DNA of 64,000 nucleotides, taken from the NCBI GenBank assembly GCA_050261515.1, contig JBLNDJ010000018.1, forward strand, positions 146,255 to 210,254, given 5' to 3'. Positions 26,130-35,876 of the stretch are shown one piece after another. Position 1 is the stretch's first letter. Every line of letters begins with the position of its first letter. Both the position numbers and the translations under genes were made by a program. Source of the stretch: JBLNDJ01 sp050261515 (GTDB lineage: Bacteria > Acidobacteriota > Terriglobia > Bryobacterales > Bryobacteraceae). Below the pieces are notes generated by a model, which did not search any database, was not told where the DNA came from, and saw nothing but the letters and a program-made list of their open reading frames with translations.

Positions 26130-27500
26130 ATGTCCCGTGCCGCCCTACTTACCTTAGTCTGTATCATCGCGCCGTTGTGCCGCGCCGAAGATCATCCGGA
26201 GCGAACTTTCGAGTTCGGTTTCGAGCAGCGCGTTCGCAACGAGAACTGGAACAACATTTTCGACTATGGGGACGGCACCGACGACCAGCGCAACCAGATA
26301 CGCTACCGCACGCGCGTCTGGTTCCAGGCTCCCATCACCGATAACATCGAGGTTTTCGTGGGCCTCAACCAGGAAACCAATCAGTGGCTGTACCCCTCCC
26401 GGCAGAACCACTTCGACGAGGTGCTGTTTGAAAACGCCTACGTCAATATCAAGAAACTGTTCGTCAAGGGGCTGTCGCTCAAGGTCGGCCGCCAGAACCT
26501 CCCCAAAGGTGAAGGATTTCTTCTTCTCGACGGAACTTCGGGCGACGGGTCGCGCACGATTTACTTCGATGCCGTGAACTTAGCTTACTCCTGGAAGAAA
26601 TCGAAGGTCGAACTTATCGGGATCATGAATCCGAAACGCGATCGCATGTTTCCCGTATTTCATGACCAGCAGAAGATACTACAGGATTGGGACGAAAGTG
26701 CCGCGGGAGTCTATTACACCGATAACAACCACAAGAACGTGGGTCTTGAAGGTTATTACTTCTATAAGAAGGAAACCAACGACTACCTTCCGCCCACCAA
26801 CCCGCAGTTCCAGCCCGACCGGCACATCAGCACTGCCGGAGGCCGGGCCGTCCGCCGCCTTCCCCGCGGCTGGAGCCTGACCGGCGAGTTTGCCGGACAG
26901 TGGGGCGCGCAGCACGGCGGCGCCGATGTCCACGGATGGGGCGGCTACGGGTACGCGAAGAAAGAATGGAAGACTCGCTGGAGGCCCTACGCGCTGGGAG
27001 GCTGGTGGGGCTTTTCGGGCGACGATCCGGCGACCAAGGGCGCGATTGAAGGCTGGGACCCGCTGTTTTCCCGCTGGCCGAAGTGGAGCGAACTCTACAT
27101 CTACAGCCAGGTCCGCGAAGTGGGCGTCGCTTACTGGACCAACACGGGAATGTGGCAGGCAGAGACGGGCTTCTCGCCGCACAAGATGCTGGCCGCCCGC
27201 CTCACCTGGTATCACATGAACGCGTTTCACCCGTTCCCAGGAGCGCAGAGCGTATTCGGCGACGGCACCGGGCGCGGGGAAAACCTCCAGGCGCGCCTCG
27301 AGTTCATTCCGAATAAGAACTGGAAGGCCCACGTGCTCTACGAAACGCAGCGGGCGGGAGACTACTACCGTGCGCAGGCCCCCGGTTACTTCCTGCGGTT
27401 CGAGGTTTCCTACGCGATGACGGGCAAGCTGACGGCGAACGAATTCAAGCGCGCGCTCGGCTTCGGCGGCGGCGCCACGCACACCGCCGAAGTCCGGTAG
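26130..27500 (+). CDS. Outer-membrane beta-barrel of the alginate-export (AlgE-like) type
   Basis: A 456-residue protein with a Sec signal (SRAALLTLVCIIAPLCRA). The mature part has alternating hydrophobic and polar residues and many aromatic residues, as in a porin with 16-18 strands. Motifs such as QIRYRTRVWFQAP and LKVGRQNLPKGEGFLLLDG match the alginate-export family. ATG at 26130 follows AAGG six bases upstream; TATACT at 26086 may be the -10 box. The substrate is unknown; alginate itself is not implied. Confidence 0.75.
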   Translation: MSRAALLTLVCIIAPLCRAEDHPERTFEFGFEQRVRNENWNNIFDYGDGTDDQRNQIRYRTRVWFQAPITDNIEVFVGLNQETNQWLYPSRQNHFDEVLFENAYVNIKKLFVKGLSLKVGRQNLPKGEGFLLLDGTSGDGSRTIYFDAVNLAYSWKKSKVELIGIMNPKRDRMFPVFHDQQKILQDWDESAAGVYYTDNNHKNVGLEGYYFYKKETNDYLPPTNPQFQPDRHISTAGGRAVRRLPRGWSLTGEFAGQWGAQHGGADVHGWGGYGYAKKEWKTRWRPYALGGWWGFSGDDPATKGAIEGWDPLFSRWPKWSELYIYSQVREVGVAYWTNTGMWQAETGFSPHKMLAARLTWYHMNAFHPFPGAQSVFGDGTGRGENLQARLEFIPNKNWKAHVLYETQRAGDYYRAQAPGYFLRFEVSYAMTGKLTANEFKRALGFGGGATHTAEVR

Positions 27501-27507
27501 TCGCCGC

Positions 27508-28434
27508 TTAGGCCAGGATGCGCCGCACGATGTCGGCGTTCTCCTTCATCTCGTCCTTGAATCGCGCGTAGGTGCCGATGATGATCGCATCGGTCGGCTT
27601 GATGTTGGTGAGAGCGTACCGGATTGACTTCTCGATCGTCTCCGGCGAGCTGATGTTGCGCCCGGCGCCGAACACCTTGAAGGCCAGGCACGGCTTCTTT
27701 GTCGCGCGGATCATCTTGCACATCCGCTCGGGGTCCTTCTCCATGTAGGTCTCGCCGAGCGGCGCTTCGTTGAACTCGGCGCGCGTTTCTTCCGCCGTGC
27801 GCGAAACGCGATAAAGGCAGCACTGGTAGTAATCGACATCCCAGCCTTCGCTCTCGATCGTGTCGAACACGGCCGGATTGTGCGCCGAAACGCCTACCAT
27901 GACTCCCGTGTCGCGCACCATCTTGCAGAAGTCCTTGACGAGCTGCTTCTGGCCATTGCGGAAGCGCTCGTCGGTGCGGTTCCCGTGGTGGCCGATACCC
28001 AGCGGCTTCATCTTTTTGACGACGTCCGGCAGAATCTTCGGATTCTTCATCAGCTCGAAGTCGGCCAGCAGGATCAGGTTCATCTTGCCGCCTTCCTCGC
28101 GATAACGAAGATAGTCCGCCAGCGGCTGATCGTTGTAGTGCACCTGCCAGGTGCCGATGCCGGCGCGCTCTGCGTTCTTCAGCACTTCCATCTTCTTCTC
28201 TGTCGTGTAGAACTCGCGGAAGTGCGCGTCGAGGTAGCGGTTGAAGTGCGAGTAGCCGTAGAACGGGTTCGACCCGATGATGAGCCGCGTGATTTCGGCC
28301 TTGCCGAACTTGACGGTCGGCAGCAGCGGCGCGCTCTGCGCCGGCGCGTTCCCGGCAAGCGCGAGGGCTCCACTCAACCCTGCCGCCGATTGCAGGAACC
28401 TGCGGCGCGAACCAACCTTGGCGTCGTTTTCCAT
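27508..28434 (-). CDS. Tat-exported protein, possibly a TIM-barrel oxidoreductase
   Basis: A 308-residue protein with a twin-arginine signal (GSRRRFLQSAAGLSGALALA). The body suggests a TIM barrel distantly like aldo/keto reductases or related enzymes: ITRLIIGSNPFYGY, AGIGTWQVHYND, GIGHHGNRTDE and IKPTDAIIIGTYARF. The usual aldo/keto reductase catalytic tetrad is not obvious. The start at 28434 is chosen because AAGGA precedes it and the Tat signal begins there. Function is unknown. It converges on the porin gene with seven bases between them. Confidence 0.75.
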   Translation of the reverse strand: MENDAKVGSRRRFLQSAAGLSGALALAGNAPAQSAPLLPTVKFGKAEITRLIIGSNPFYGYSHFNRYLDAHFREFYTTEKKMEVLKNAERAGIGTWQVHYNDQPLADYLRYREEGGKMNLILLADFELMKNPKILPDVVKKMKPLGIGHHGNRTDERFRNGQKQLVKDFCKMVRDTGVMVGVSAHNPAVFDTIESEGWDVDYYQCCLYRVSRTAEETRAEFNEAPLGETYMEKDPERMCKMIRATKKPCLAFKVFGAGRNISSPETIEKSIRYALTNIKPTDAIIIGTYARFKDEMKENADIVRRILA

Positions 28435-28568
28435 AAGAATCCTTTCGGGATATTCCGGTCGCATTGTAAGCTGCGGCGCCCGTGGAGTCAAATCCGGCGC
28501 CGCCGCCGGCGCTCTGCCGCAGGTGAAGCTCTTCCATCGCGCTACGATGGGTGCGCCACTAGGAGTGA

Positions 28569-28598
28569 TTGACAACCCAATAAAAGCTGTGTCATAGT
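28569..28598 (+). promoter_or_regulatory. Promoter of the PadR-permease pair
   Basis: A perfect TTGACA at 28569-28574 is followed after 17-18 bases by TCATAG/CATAGT. The start codon of the PadR gene is only about 14 bases further, so the leader is very short. PadR proteins usually repress their own promoter, and the -10 region here is a likely operator. Confidence 0.6.
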
Positions 28599-28612
28599 TC
28601 CATCGATAGACG

Positions 28613-28951
28613 ATGGGAACAAAAAACACCCCCGCCGAACTTCTGCCGGGCACCCTCGACCTGCTCTTGCTGAAAGTGCTCGCCCTCGGGCCCATGCACG
28701 GGTACGGCATCGCGCAGCGCCTGCGCCAGGTTTCCGGGGAGGTCCTGCGCGTCGGGGAAAGCTCGCTCTATCCCGCCTTGCAGCGCCTGCTCATTAACGG
28801 ATGGGTGGTCGCCGAGTGGGGCGCCTCCGAAAACAACCGCCGGGCGCGCTACTACATCCTCACGGCCGCGGGGCGAAAACAACTTGCCAGCGAGCGCGCC
28901 GAGTTCAGCCGCGTCGTCGGCGCAATCCAGAAAGTCCTCGAGATGGCGTGA
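28613..28951 (+). CDS. PadR family transcriptional regulator
   Basis: A 112-residue winged-helix regulator. LLPGTLDLLLLKVLALGPMHGYGIA and the wing ESSLYPALQRLL match the PadR family; the C-terminal helix for dimerisation is short. It lies three bases upstream of a large ABC permease, a pairing repeated many times in Solibacter-like genomes. By family knowledge it most likely represses this two-gene operon until a ligand, often a toxic small molecule, binds. Confidence 0.94.
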   Translation: MGTKNTPAELLPGTLDLLLLKVLALGPMHGYGIAQRLRQVSGEVLRVGESSLYPALQRLLINGWVVAEWGASENNRRARYYILTAAGRKQLASERAEFSRVVGAIQKVLEMA

Positions 28952-28954
28952 CGT

Positions 28955-31606
28955 ATGTTCGAAACGATCGGCCGCCTCCGCCGCAAACTGAGATTCCGGC
29001 TGCACCGCGAGCGGCTCCGCAGCGAACTGGCTGAGGAAATCGAGTTGCACTCCGCGCTCAAGATCGAGGAACACACCGCCCGCGGCATGCCGCCCGCGCA
29101 GGCTGCCGCGCAGGCGCGGCGCGACATGGGCAACATCACGCTCGCCGCCGAGCAGAGCGACGACGTGAGCAGCTTCCGCTCGCTCGAGCAGTTCTTCCAG
29201 GACGTCCGCTACGCGCTCCGCACGTTCCGTAAGAGCCCGTCGTTCACCCTCGTGGCCGTCCTCTCGCTCGCGCTCGGCATCGCGGGCACGACGGCCGTCT
29301 CGAGCATAGTCAACGCGCTGCTCATCCGGCCGCTGCCGTTCCCGCAGCCCGAACGTCTGGTCCGCATAACCTGGGTCTATCCGAAGGCCATCCTCGTCCA
29401 CTTCCAGCAGCGCTGCCGCACCATGGATGTCGCCTCGATCGGCTCCGGCTCCGAAATGAACGTCACAGGCCAGGGCCCTGCGTTCCGGATCACCGCAGCC
29501 GCGGCGTCGGCGAATCTGTTCTCCGTTCTGGGCGCGCCCGTCAAACTCGGCCGCGCCTTCGAACCGGATGAAGACCGGCCCGGCCGGGACCGCGTGGCGA
29601 TTCTCAGCCACGATCTTTGGGTGCGGCAATTCGGCTCCGACCCCGGCGTAATCGGCCGTATCGTGACGATCAACGAAACGGACCGGCGCATCATCGGCGT
29701 CATGCCGGCGGGCTTCGCGTTCCCGTCGGCGCGCGTGCAGCTCTGGTTCCCGGCGCGTCTCAATCCGGCCGTCCTGGAGGAGTACTGGGCCGGCGAGTTC
29801 ACGCCGCTCATCGGCCGCCTGAGGCCTGGTGCGACCATCGAGCAGGCGAAACGGGAGATCCACGCGCTCGCCGCGCCCGTCTGGTCGATGTTCCCGTTCC
29901 CGATGCCGCGCAACTGGGGCGCTGCGGAAACCACGGTCATCGATTTGCAAACGGATCTCGCCGGAGACGCGCGCGGCCGGCTCCTGATGTTGTTGGGTGC
30001 GGTTGGAGCGGTGCTTATCATCGCTTGCGCGAACGTCGCCGCGCTGCTCGTCGCCCGCGCGATCGCGCGCCGGAAGGAGATCGCGCTGCGCGCGGCTCTC
30101 GGCGCGGGGCGTTCCCGCATCGTGCGGCAGTTGCTCACCGAAAGTGTCGTGCTCGCCGCCGTCGCCGGCGCCGCCGGGCTGGCGCTCAGCGCGTTCGCGC
30201 TCACGCTGTTCCGTTCCGCCATCCCGCCCGAAATCCTGGGAGCGTCGAACATCCGAATCGACTGGACCGCCGCCGCCATCGCCGGCGCGCTCTCGCTCGC
30301 CGCCGGCCTCCTGTTCGGCACCGCGCCCGCCCTCGGCGCGTCGCGGCTGAATCTGCTCGAAGCTCTTAAAACAGGCGGCCGGCGCTCCGCCTCCACCGGA
30401 ACGGCAAACTTCCGAAGCTGGCTCATCGCGGGCGAAATCGCGCTGACGCTCGTGCTCGTCACCGGCGCGGGCCTGCTCATCCGCAGCCTCTACGCGCTCT
30501 CGACGGTGAACCCCGGCTTCACCACCCGGCGCGTTCTCGCAACGAAGATCAGCCCGAACCCGTCCTTCTGTGCGCAGCGCGCCTCCTGCATTGCCTTCTA
30601 CCGGCGCTTGCTGGACGATGCCCGCGCGCTGCCGGGCGTCGTGGATGCCACGCTCGCCAACACGGTGCCGCTCGATGGCTCGATGCCCGCCCTCGCCGTG
30701 GATGTCGAAGGGCATCCCAAGTCGGCCGACTTCCCCGCGCCGATGTTCTGGACGGGCGCCGTCGCGCCGGGCTACCTCCGCCTGATGGAGATTCCTCTGC
30801 TTGCGGGCCGCGACTTCACGGCCGCCGACACGCCGGAATCCGAGCCGGTGCTGCTGATCGCGGCCTCGACCGCCCACCGCTTCTGGCCCGGAGAGAACCC
30901 GCTCGGCAAGCACGTCAAGGTCGTCTGGGAGGAGCGGTGGCGGACCGTCGTCGGCGTCGTCGCCGACGTGCGCCAGTACAACCTTGCCAACCGCACCCCG
31001 GATTTCCTGAGCGGCGCGATCTACATGCCCTACGCCCAAGCGGTCCAGGACGATCGCCGCATCCCGGCGGGCATGAACCTGATCGTCAAGACCGCCGGAG
31101 TCGCCCCGCGCGCGAGCGACGACCTCTACCGCCTCGCGGCCTCCGCGAACCCGAACATCCCGGTCGGCAAGGTGGTGCGCCTCGACCGCCTCGCGGGCGA
31201 ATCCATCTCGGATCTGCGCACGACGACGTGGATCCTGCTCAGTTTCGCCGCCGTCGCGCTGATCCTGGCGACGATCGGAATCTACGGCCTCGTCTCGTAT
31301 ACCGTGACGCAGCGGACTTACGAAATCAGCCTGCGCATGGCCATTGGTGCTACTAATGGCAGCATCGTGCGAATGATCCTCGGACAGGGTCTGCGCGTCG
31401 CGCTCGCAGGAATGGCGGCGGGACTGCTGGCGGCGCTCTTCCTGACGCGCGCCCTCACCGCGCTGCTGTTCGACACGGCCCCCGCCGATCCGCTGATCTA
31501 TGCCTGCGTCTCGGCGTTCCTGTTCGCAGTCGCCCTGGCCGCAAGCCTCATCCCGGCCTGGCGCGCCTCGCGAGTCGATCCGATCCGCACCCTCCGCGCC
31601 GAGTAA
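28955..31606 (+). CDS. MacB-like ABC permease with N-terminal extension
   Basis: An 883-residue duplicated permease of the acidobacterial type. Residues 1-85 form the charged N-terminal extension (RSELAEEIELHSALKIEEH) typical of the PadR-linked group. The first membrane helix is in FTLVAVLSLALGIAGTTAV, central helices lie around 345-460 and 490-520, and the final group around 760-880. The motif RTYEISLRMAIGATNGS marks the FtsX domain. No ATPase gene adjoins. The gene starts three bases after the PadR stop and is surely co-transcribed. Substrate unknown. Confidence 0.9.
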   Translation: MFETIGRLRRKLRFRLHRERLRSELAEEIELHSALKIEEHTARGMPPAQAAAQARRDMGNITLAAEQSDDVSSFRSLEQFFQDVRYALRTFRKSPSFTLVAVLSLALGIAGTTAVSSIVNALLIRPLPFPQPERLVRITWVYPKAILVHFQQRCRTMDVASIGSGSEMNVTGQGPAFRITAAAASANLFSVLGAPVKLGRAFEPDEDRPGRDRVAILSHDLWVRQFGSDPGVIGRIVTINETDRRIIGVMPAGFAFPSARVQLWFPARLNPAVLEEYWAGEFTPLIGRLRPGATIEQAKREIHALAAPVWSMFPFPMPRNWGAAETTVIDLQTDLAGDARGRLLMLLGAVGAVLIIACANVAALLVARAIARRKEIALRAALGAGRSRIVRQLLTESVVLAAVAGAAGLALSAFALTLFRSAIPPEILGASNIRIDWTAAAIAGALSLAAGLLFGTAPALGASRLNLLEALKTGGRRSASTGTANFRSWLIAGEIALTLVLVTGAGLLIRSLYALSTVNPGFTTRRVLATKISPNPSFCAQRASCIAFYRRLLDDARALPGVVDATLANTVPLDGSMPALAVDVEGHPKSADFPAPMFWTGAVAPGYLRLMEIPLLAGRDFTAADTPESEPVLLIAASTAHRFWPGENPLGKHVKVVWEERWRTVVGVVADVRQYNLANRTPDFLSGAIYMPYAQAVQDDRRIPAGMNLIVKTAGVAPRASDDLYRLAASANPNIPVGKVVRLDRLAGESISDLRTTTWILLSFAAVALILATIGIYGLVSYTVTQRTYEISLRMAIGATNGSIVRMILGQGLRVALAGMAAGLLAALFLTRALTALLFDTAPADPLIYACVSAFLFAVALAASLIPAWRASRVDPIRTLRAE

Positions 31607-32455
31607 CTACCGCTGCCGCAATCCCCCCGGCTCGGCAGGTTTCGTCTCCGTTGCCGCGGACGCCAGCTCCGACTTCTTGTACTTCGGCTCGCTCAAATAA
31701 CCCTTCACCTGGTTCTTCGTCACCTGGTTGATCACAAGCTCGAACGGCTGCGGGCGGTCCGGCAGGTAGATCTGGACCGGCTCGTACACGTTGACGTTCT
31801 TCTTCTCGAGTTGCATATCATCCACCAGCAGCACGAGGTTGAACCGCTTGTGCTTCGTGTCGGCCTTGCGCAGCGAAAGGCTGATCGGACCCGTGCGCTG
31901 GAACTGCTTCGATTTCGACAACTCGAACTCGTAGTAATTCCGCTCGCCGCGTTTTTGCAGCTCGACCAGCTCATCGTGATTGCGCGCGATCGAGCCGCTC
32001 AACTCCGTTCGCGTGGAATCGAGCTTGCCTTCCATCTCCTCGCGCGACCGCTTCAACTCCTCCTGCGCGCCGGCGAGCTGCTTCTGGTGCTCGCTGAGCT
32101 GGTCCTGGATCTGCTTGAACCGCGGATCGTCCGCGCGCCGCCGCGGAGGCACGCGAACGGGCGCCGGCGAACGCCGCACGCGAGGCGCTACAGCCGGAGC
32201 CTCGGCAGGCGCGGCCGCCTGCTGCCGCTCGGTTACAAGCTGAGTCATTTTCGCCGACAACTGGTCCACCTGGGCGCGTGTCTGGGCCAGCGCGGCGGTC
32301 ATCTCGTCGCGGCTCGCGGCCAGCTCTCGCGCGTTGCCGCGTTCGCGGATCGCGTAAACAACGCTGGCGGCCGTCGCGCACACCAGCAGCACGGCTACGA
32401 GCGGAAGGCTCCGCCCGGCGAGCCTGGAAATGGGAGATTCCTCTGGACTGAGCAT
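31607..32455 (-). CDS. Membrane-anchored coiled-coil protein
   Basis: A 282-residue protein with a short cytosolic start, one membrane helix at about 16-37 (LPLVAVLLVCATAASVVYAI), a heptad-rich coiled coil at about 40-75, a Pro/Ala/Arg-rich linker and a second coiled coil at about 105-165. The C-terminal 100 residues form a beta-rich domain (YEFELSKSKQFQRTGPISLSLRKA). I do not recognise the family. The start must lie left of the divergent MFS gene; ATG 32455 follows AGGGCAAA. It ends directly after the permease stop codon, on the opposite strand. Confidence 0.75.
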   Translation of the reverse strand: MLSPEESPISRLAGRSLPLVAVLLVCATAASVVYAIRERGNARELAASRDEMTAALAQTRAQVDQLSAKMTQLVTERQQAAAPAEAPAVAPRVRRSPAPVRVPPRRRADDPRFKQIQDQLSEHQKQLAGAQEELKRSREEMEGKLDSTRTELSGSIARNHDELVELQKRGERNYYEFELSKSKQFQRTGPISLSLRKADTKHKRFNLVLLVDDMQLEKKNVNVYEPVQIYLPDRPQPFELVINQVTKNQVKGYLSEPKYKKSELASAATETKPAEPGGLRQR

Positions 32456-32590
32456 TTTGCCCTGCCAACAAGCAAACGGCGTGCCAACTGCCTGCCCCGC
32501 CCAAGCTATTGCACCGCCGCCCCGCGCACGCCGGCAACGCGCATGCGGCCATGCAGAATTTTCCGGCGATAGGAAGAACTTACGATGCGC

Positions 32591-32596
32591 TAAAAT
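32591..32596 (+). promoter_or_regulatory. Candidate -10 element for the MFS gene
   Basis: TAAAAT ends nine bases before the ATG at 32606, implying a leader of only a few bases. There is no Shine-Dalgarno sequence in between. Confidence 0.4.
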
Positions 32597-32605
32597 CGGC
32601 AACTC

Positions 32606-33853
32606 ATGGGTTCCTCCGCCCGAATCTCCCGCTACCAGGTCCTCGTGCTGGTCGTCGCCTGGCTCGGATGGATTTTCGATTCGATGGATGCCACCATCTA
32701 CAACCTGGTCCTGACGCCCGCCCTCAAAGACCTGCTCGGCCCGAACGGCACGCAGGAGAACATCGGCTGGTACGGCGGCATCATTCTGTCGATCTTTCTG
32801 TTGGGATGGGCGATCGGGGGCGTGCTGTTCGGCATCCTCGCCGACTACATCGGCCGCGCCCGCACACTGGTGATCACGATCCTGATCTATGCCGTGTTCA
32901 CCGCCCTGGCCGGCTTCGCGGACAACTGGTGGCACCTCGCGCTATACCGCTTCCTCACCGCGCTCGGCATCGGCGGGGAGTGGGCCGCGGGCGCGACGCT
33001 CGTCGCCGAGGTGTGGCCCGAGTCGCTGCGCGTCAAGGGCGCGGGGCTGCTTCAATCCGCCTGGGGCGCGGGCTATTTCCTCGCCGCAGGCATCAACGTG
33101 CTGCTCGCCGGCCACTCCTGGCGCGTGATGTTCTTCGTCGGAATCGTGCCGGCAGTCGTGGCGCTGCTGGTGCGGCTCAAAGTGAAGGAGCCCGAGTGCT
33201 GGACCCCGGCCGGCAAGGAGGCGAAGCGCCTCACACTCCTCGAGCTGTTCTCGCCCAAGCACCGCCGCGACACGCTCGTCGGCTCGGCGCTCGCCTTCGT
33301 CGCCGTGTTCGGATTGTGGGGCGCCACGAACTGGACGCCGTCGCTGGTCCGTGAACTGCTCGCCCCGCGCAACCTCGACCCGCGCGAGGTCACGAAACTC
33401 GCCGGCTACGCGGTCATGAGCCTGAACGCCGGGTCGATCGCCGGCTACTTCGCCTTTCCGCCGCTGGCCGAATGGATCGGCCGCCGCTGGACGTTTTTCG
33501 TGATGCTCCTCGGCGCGGCCGTGACGCTTCCCATCACGTTCCTGATCCCGAATTCCTATGCATCCGCGGTCCTGATCCTGCCCGCCCTTGGCTTTTTCAC
33601 CAACGGAATCTTCAGCGGCTTCCCCGTCTACCTGCCCGAGCTCTACCCGACGCGCATCCGCGCCACCGGCTCCGGATTCTGCTTCAACGCAGGCCGCGTG
33701 CTGGCGGCGAGCGGCCCGTTCCTCACCGGATACCTGATCGTCCACCTGGGAACGTTCGCGCGCGCCGCAAGCTCCATTGCGGTGATCTACCTCTGCGGCA
33801 TGCTGGTGCTGTTGTTCGCGAGGGAGACCAAGGGCCGCGCGCTCGTGCGCTAG
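32606..33853 (+). CDS. Major facilitator superfamily transporter
   Basis: A 415-residue, twelve-helix transporter. The loop motif GGVLFGILADYIGRAR between helices 2 and 3 is the MFS A-motif, and WLGWIFDSMDATIYNLVLTPAL in helix 1 is close to the aromatic acid and sugar-acid symporter groups. YLPELYPTRIRATGSGFCFN near the end is also typical of those groups. Neighbours do not reveal the substrate; a small organic anion taken up with protons is the best inference. Confidence 0.87.
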   Translation: MGSSARISRYQVLVLVVAWLGWIFDSMDATIYNLVLTPALKDLLGPNGTQENIGWYGGIILSIFLLGWAIGGVLFGILADYIGRARTLVITILIYAVFTALAGFADNWWHLALYRFLTALGIGGEWAAGATLVAEVWPESLRVKGAGLLQSAWGAGYFLAAGINVLLAGHSWRVMFFVGIVPAVVALLVRLKVKEPECWTPAGKEAKRLTLLELFSPKHRRDTLVGSALAFVAVFGLWGATNWTPSLVRELLAPRNLDPREVTKLAGYAVMSLNAGSIAGYFAFPPLAEWIGRRWTFFVMLLGAAVTLPITFLIPNSYASAVLILPALGFFTNGIFSGFPVYLPELYPTRIRATGSGFCFNAGRVLAASGPFLTGYLIVHLGTFARAASSIAVIYLCGMLVLLFARETKGRALVR

Positions 33854-33854
33854 C

Positions 33855-34853
33855 TCATCCCCCGATCGAATACATCGGGCGCGGCGGGGCCACGAATCGC
33901 GCGCTGTTGATCTCGTGCCCCTCCCACTTGGCGGCGATCGTCTTGCGGATCGCCTCCGCGAGTTCGCCGTCGGATGCGCCCCCCCGCAGCAGCGCCTTCA
34001 CGTCGGTCTCCTCGAGCGCGAACAGGCAGTAGCGCAGGTGGCCGTCGGCCGTGAGCCGTATGCGGTTACAGTCGAGGCAGAAAGGCCGGCTCACCGAAGC
34101 GATGAACCCGATCTTGCCGCGGCCATCCGCGAAGCGGTACTCGGCCGCCGGGGCGCGCGACCCGGCCGGGGCGGGAACTTCGACCAGCGGCGCCACCTCG
34201 CGCGCGAGCGTCTCCAAAATCTCGTCCGCCAGCAGCACCTTGCTCCGGTCCCAGAGCCCCTGCGCATCGAGCGGCATGAACTCGATGTACCGGATCTCGA
34301 TGCCGTTCTCGCGCCCGAAGCGCGCCAGCGGAACGATGTCCGGCTCCACGAGATTCTTCACCGCAACCGCGTTGATCTTGATCGGGTCGAATCCAAGCCG
34401 CCGGCACTCGGCGATTCCCGCCAGCACGCGCCCCAACTCGTCACGCCGCGTGATGCGCCGGAAGCGCTCGCGGTCGAGCGTGTCTAGGTGTATGTTGATC
34501 CGCCGCAGCCCCGCGTCGTAGAGCGGCCCGGCCAGCTCCGCGAGCAGCACACCGTTGGTCGTGAGCGCGATCTCCTCGACCCCGGGCAGCGCCGCGAGCT
34601 TCCGCACCAGGTCCGGGACGTCCTTGCGCACCAGCGGCTCGCCGCCCGTGATCCGGATCTTCGTGACCCCCAGCCCCGCCGCGATCCGCGCAAACCGCTC
34701 GATCTCCTCGTAGCGGAGGATCTCGCACCGGTCCACAAACTCCACGCCTTCCTCCGGCATGCAGTAAAAGCACCGGATGTTGCAGCGGTCGGTGACGCTG
34801 ATGCGCAGGTTGTTATGGACGCGGCCGAAGGTATCGCGCAGCCCGGCTTTCAT
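33855..34853 (-). CDS. moaA: GTP 3',8-cyclase MoaA
   Basis: Radical SAM enzyme that starts molybdenum cofactor synthesis from GTP. The first 4Fe-4S cluster is bound by C24, C28 and C31 (CNIRCFYC); the second by cysteines in FCLDCNRIRL and LRYCLF. ITGGEPLVR binds S-adenosylmethionine. The C-terminal Gly-Gly needed for activity is present (SIGG). It is 332 residues long and follows nadA by six bases on the same strand. No other moa gene is near, but molybdate transport genes lie at 49807-51545. Confidence 0.95.
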   Translation of the reverse strand: MKAGLRDTFGRVHNNLRISVTDRCNIRCFYCMPEEGVEFVDRCEILRYEEIERFARIAAGLGVTKIRITGGEPLVRKDVPDLVRKLAALPGVEEIALTTNGVLLAELAGPLYDAGLRRINIHLDTLDRERFRRITRRDELGRVLAGIAECRRLGFDPIKINAVAVKNLVEPDIVPLARFGRENGIEIRYIEFMPLDAQGLWDRSKVLLADEILETLAREVAPLVEVPAPAGSRAPAAEYRFADGRGKIGFIASVSRPFCLDCNRIRLTADGHLRYCLFALEETDVKALLRGGASDGELAEAIRKTIAAKWEGHEINSARFVAPPRPMYSIGG

Positions 34854-34859
34854 CCGGCC

Positions 34860-35789
34860 TCACCTGATAGCCAGCATCCTCTCGAGCGGCAGCAGGGCGC
34901 GGCGCATCAGGTCCTCGGGCACTTCGACCCGCGGCGCGAGCTCGCGCAGGCAATCGCGCAGCTTTTCGAGCGTGTTGAGCTTCATGTAAGGGCACTCGCT
35001 GCAATTGCAGTTCTCGTTCGGCACGAAGTGGAACCGCTTCTCGGGCGCAAGCCGCGCGAGTGAATGCGAAACGCCGCTCTCTGTCATGACGATGAACTCG
35101 GGGGCGTCCGTCTCCACGCAGTACTTGATGATCGCCGTGGTCGAGCCGACGAAATCCGCCTGTTCGAGCACATCCGGCGAGCATTCCGGATGCGCCGCGA
35201 TGAGCGCGTTCGGGTGTTCGGCCTTCACTTGGGCCAGCCGCCGCGCCAGAAACGTCGCATGCACGATGCACGAGCCCTGCCAGATCTTCATGTTCTCGCG
35301 CCCGGTCTGCCGCTTCACCCAGTTGCCGAGATTGCGGTCCGGCAGGAACAAAACGGTCTTGTCGGACGGAATCGAGTTGACCACCTGCACGGCATTGCGC
35401 GACGTGCACAGGATGTCGCTTTCGGCCTTCACCTCGACCGAAGTGTTGATGTAGCTGACGATGACGTCGTCCGGATGCTGCCGCCTGTAGGCGCGCACCG
35501 GCTCCACCGGACAACTCTCCACCAGGCTGCAACTCGCCTCGCGGTCGGGCACTACCACCACGCGCCCCGGGTTCAGCACCTTGGCGGTTTCGGCCATGAA
35601 CCACACGCCGCAGAACGCGATCACATCGCCCTCGAACTCGCGCGCCTTGCGGGCCAGCTCCAGGCTGTCGCCGACGCAATCGGCCAGGTCCTGGATCTCC
35701 GGCTCCTGATAGTGGTGTGCCAGCAGGACCGCGCGGCGTTCGCGTTTGAGGTCGAGAATTTCTTCGGCGAGTGTTGCGGTAGCCAACAT
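34860..35789 (-). CDS. nadA: Quinolinate synthase NadA
   Basis: Condenses iminoaspartate with dihydroxyacetone phosphate to quinolinate in NAD synthesis, using a 4Fe-4S cluster. Conserved blocks are LAHHYQEPEIQDLAD, GVWFMAETAKVLNP, the cysteine in DILCTSRNA and NCNCSECPYMKLN. The 309-residue length is typical. ATG 35789 is chosen at the start of the conserved region; TACAAT at 35803-35808 on the minus strand could be the -10 box. It is followed by moaA, another Fe-S enzyme. Confidence 0.94.
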   Translation of the reverse strand: MLATATLAEEILDLKRERRAVLLAHHYQEPEIQDLADCVGDSLELARKAREFEGDVIAFCGVWFMAETAKVLNPGRVVVVPDREASCSLVESCPVEPVRAYRRQHPDDVIVSYINTSVEVKAESDILCTSRNAVQVVNSIPSDKTVLFLPDRNLGNWVKRQTGRENMKIWQGSCIVHATFLARRLAQVKAEHPNALIAAHPECSPDVLEQADFVGSTTAIIKYCVETDAPEFIVMTESGVSHSLARLAPEKRFHFVPNENCNCSECPYMKLNTLEKLRDCLRELAPRVEVPEDLMRRALLPLERMLAIR

Positions 35790-35876
35790 CGTGATTGACT
35801 CTATTGTAGCAGCGGGCTCGGAGCCTGCTCCCGGCTTTCGCGCATCCCTCGTGGTTTTGGCTAGACTCGTGTTGTC

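Noticed and set aside
28592..31039. 815-codon open frame on the minus strand
   Set aside because: Antisense to the PadR and permease genes, which have clear domains. The translation is a low-complexity shadow of GC-rich codons.
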